From NCBI GenBank assembly GCA_963803845.1, contig CAWDNZ010000004.1, forward strand, positions 1,736,001 through 1,800,000: a stretch of DNA of 64,000 nt. The letters run 5' to 3'. This document shows positions 62,683 to 64,000 of the stretch, one piece after another. Both the position numbers and the translations under genes were made by a program. This stretch comes from JABDIY01 sp963803845 (GTDB taxonomy: Bacteria; Actinomycetota; Acidimicrobiia; Acidimicrobiales; SZUA-35). Numbering within the stretch: position 1 is the first letter of the stretch; every line of letters starts with the position of its first letter. Under the pieces are notes generated by a model, which saw only the letters and a program-made list of their open reading frames with translations, searched no databases and was not told where the DNA came from.

Positions 62683-64000
62683 GTGCGATGGTCGTTGAAT
62701 GATCTGGTTGAGGCGCTCGCGCCGGTGGGGGCCGAACTGGTTGGGCCGACCGATGGCTCCTGTGATAGGGATGACATCCTCATCGATGGCGTGAGTATCG
62801 ATTCTAGAGCTGTCGAACCCGGCGATCTTTTTGTACCGATCGTGGCGGACAGGGACGGTCACGATTTCATCGCCGCGGCGGTGGCAGCCGGAGCGGTGGC
62901 CACATTGGTCCACCCGGACCATGAGATGCGGGCGATGGACTTGACCGATCCCGACGGCCGATCCGTCCCGGCCATCGTTGTCCCAAGCACCGACCAGGCG
63001 CTCCTGCAGTTGGGAAAGGTAGCCCGGACCCGCCTAAAGGCCCAGGTGATCGGCGTAACTGGCAGTGTGGGGAAGACATCCGTCAAGGACCTTCTGACCG
63101 CAATCGGCTCGGCCCACACCACCACACATTCCAACCTCGCTTCCTTCAACAACGAACTCGGAGTGCCGCTCACCCTGTTGGGGGCGCCGCTCGACGCAGG
63201 CATCGTGATCGTCGAAATGGGCGCTCGCGACATTGGCCATATCGAGCTCCTCTGCGGTATTGCCAAACCAACCATCGGGATCGTCACCGCCGTAGCGGCC
63301 GTTCATACGGAGATCTTCGGAACGATCGCACAGGTGGCCCAAGCAAAGGGGGAGTTGGTGGAGCGGCTTCCCAAGGACGGAACCGCCGTACTGAATGCCG
63401 ACGATCCACTGGTGATGGCGATGGCTGGTCGCTCGGGGGCCAAGAACATCTTGTCCTACGGGTTCGGTGCTGCCGATGTCCGGGTCAGCGATGTTGTTGT
63501 TGGGCCCGATCTTCGCCCAACATTCACTTTGGCCACTCCCCTTGGCACGGCTTCGCTCCGACTGGGTGTGGCGGGAGCACACATGGCAGGCAATGCGGCC
63601 GCCGCCGCGGCGGGGGCGATCGCCGCCGGCGTGCCATTCGACGCAATTCAGGAGGGACTCGTATCGCCGGTGCTTTCCCCCCATCGCATGGACCTTTTCA
63701 CCACCGAAGCCGGCACGGCGATCATCAATGACGCCTACAACGCCAACCCCACCTCGATGCGGGCCGGAATCGATGCGCTTCTCGCTCTCAAAGCCCGACG
63801 TCATGTTGCGGTTCTCGGCGTGATGGGTGAGCTGGGATCATCGGAATCTGGGGATCACTTGGCCATTGCTGCATACGCCCGCGAGCGGGGCGTTGAGGTG
63901 GTCGCAGTCGATGCTCCGCTCTACGGGGCGGGGTGCACTCACGTACCCGACGTAGATTCGGCCATGCAAAGCGTGGGCGAATTGGGCCACAATGATGCGG
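62683..64000 (+). CDS. murF: UDP-MurNAc-tripeptide--D-Ala-D-Ala ligase (3' end outside window)
   Basis: Cytoplasmic Mur ligase that adds D-Ala-D-Ala to the peptidoglycan precursor. About 439 residues are visible. The N-terminus reads MRWSLNDLVEALAPVGAEL, the P-loop GVTGSVGKTSVKDLL is near residue 122, and SFNNELGVPLTLL, VIVEMGARDIGHI, VLNADDPLVM and NDAYNANPTSMRAG follow, all MurF-specific. Starts at GTG 62683 (or the GTG before it). It is divergent from ddl, so the enzyme making its substrate and the enzyme using it are next to each other; the rest of the dcw cluster is not in the window. Confidence 0.93.
   Translation, partial: MRWSLNDLVEALAPVGAELVGPTDGSCDRDDILIDGVSIDSRAVEPGDLFVPIVADRDGHDFIAAAVAAGAVATLVHPDHEMRAMDLTDPDGRSVPAIVVPSTDQALLQLGKVARTRLKAQVIGVTGSVGKTSVKDLLTAIGSAHTTTHSNLASFNNELGVPLTLLGAPLDAGIVIVEMGARDIGHIELLCGIAKPTIGIVTAVAAVHTEIFGTIAQVAQAKGELVERLPKDGTAVLNADDPLVMAMAGRSGAKNILSYGFGAADVRVSDVVVGPDLRPTFTLATPLGTASLRLGVAGAHMAGNAAAAAAGAIAAGVPFDAIQEGLVSPVLSPHRMDLFTTEAGTAIINDAYNANPTSMRAGIDALLALKARRHVAVLGVMGELGSSESGDHLAIAAYARERGVEVVAVDAPLYGAGCTHVPDVDSAMQSVGELGHNDA

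Overview
This 64 kb window is high-GC and gene-dense and reads as chromosome of an actinomycete. The pointers are many GTG/TTG starts, GAAC-N4-GTTC SOS boxes, an actinobacterial NYN-domain coiled-coil protein, a BTAD/SARP-type regulator, a 6C-like small RNA, a DEDD-exonuclease/GIY-YIG protein and a fatty-acyl-CoA-reductase/HAD fusion. The gene mix (DUF4214 and lamin-tail surface proteins, RTX-peroxidase, mitochondrial-type aconitase) suggests class Acidimicrobiia, but that placement is inference; no rRNA or marker phylogeny is available here.

Layout. 1-4.4 kb: the 5' part of a DUF1697 gene (cut by the window edge), then a sugar-type ABC importer (binding lipoprotein and two permeases, no ATPase). 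4.4-7.9 kb: a glutamine-synthetase-family ligase and a GGDEF-EAL cyclic-di-GMP protein. 8.1-16.3 kb: an exopolysaccharide cluster on the + strand, headed by a BTAD/ATPase regulator, with an initiating sugar-phosphate transferase, two methyltransferases, a large membrane protein, a flippase-like protein and a GT4 glycosyltransferase. 16.3-21.7 kb: decayed RTX sequence and a 1648-residue secreted haem peroxidase carrying RTX repeats. 21.96-25.17 kb: a small degraded integrative element inserted at the 3' end of rnpB. It is bounded by a 32-bp perfect direct repeat and has an integrase remnant and two lamin-tail surface proteins as cargo. RNase P RNA follows. 25.5-36 kb: housekeeping and DNA-repair genes (rubrerythrin, trpD, SOS-boxed nuclease, NYN protein, acyl-CoA carboxyltransferase, a 6C-like RNA with a strong terminator, PfkB kinase, HAD-acyltransferase). 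36-41 kb: a large ATPase regulator divergent from a methyltransferase/nitrilase pair. 41-47 kb: aconitase divergent from a GntR regulator, GDSL hydrolase, lipoprotein, CoA transferase. 47-52.6 kb: SOS-boxed dinB, a SagB-type nitroreductase lipoprotein, and an AlgJ/MBOAT polysaccharide O-acetylation pair. 52.6-54 kb: an AbiEi/DUF559-like gene between 103-bp direct repeats. 54-59.2 kb: a lipid-type cluster (PlsC, LarA-like, acyl-CoA reductase-HAD). 59.3-64 kb: a TPM-like secreted coiled-coil protein, ddl and the start of murF.

The most interesting items are the mini-element in rnpB with a dead-looking integrase, the repeat-flanked DUF559 cassette with its own palindromic operator, the 6C-like RNA with five-C loops, and two SOS boxes marking a small damage-response set.
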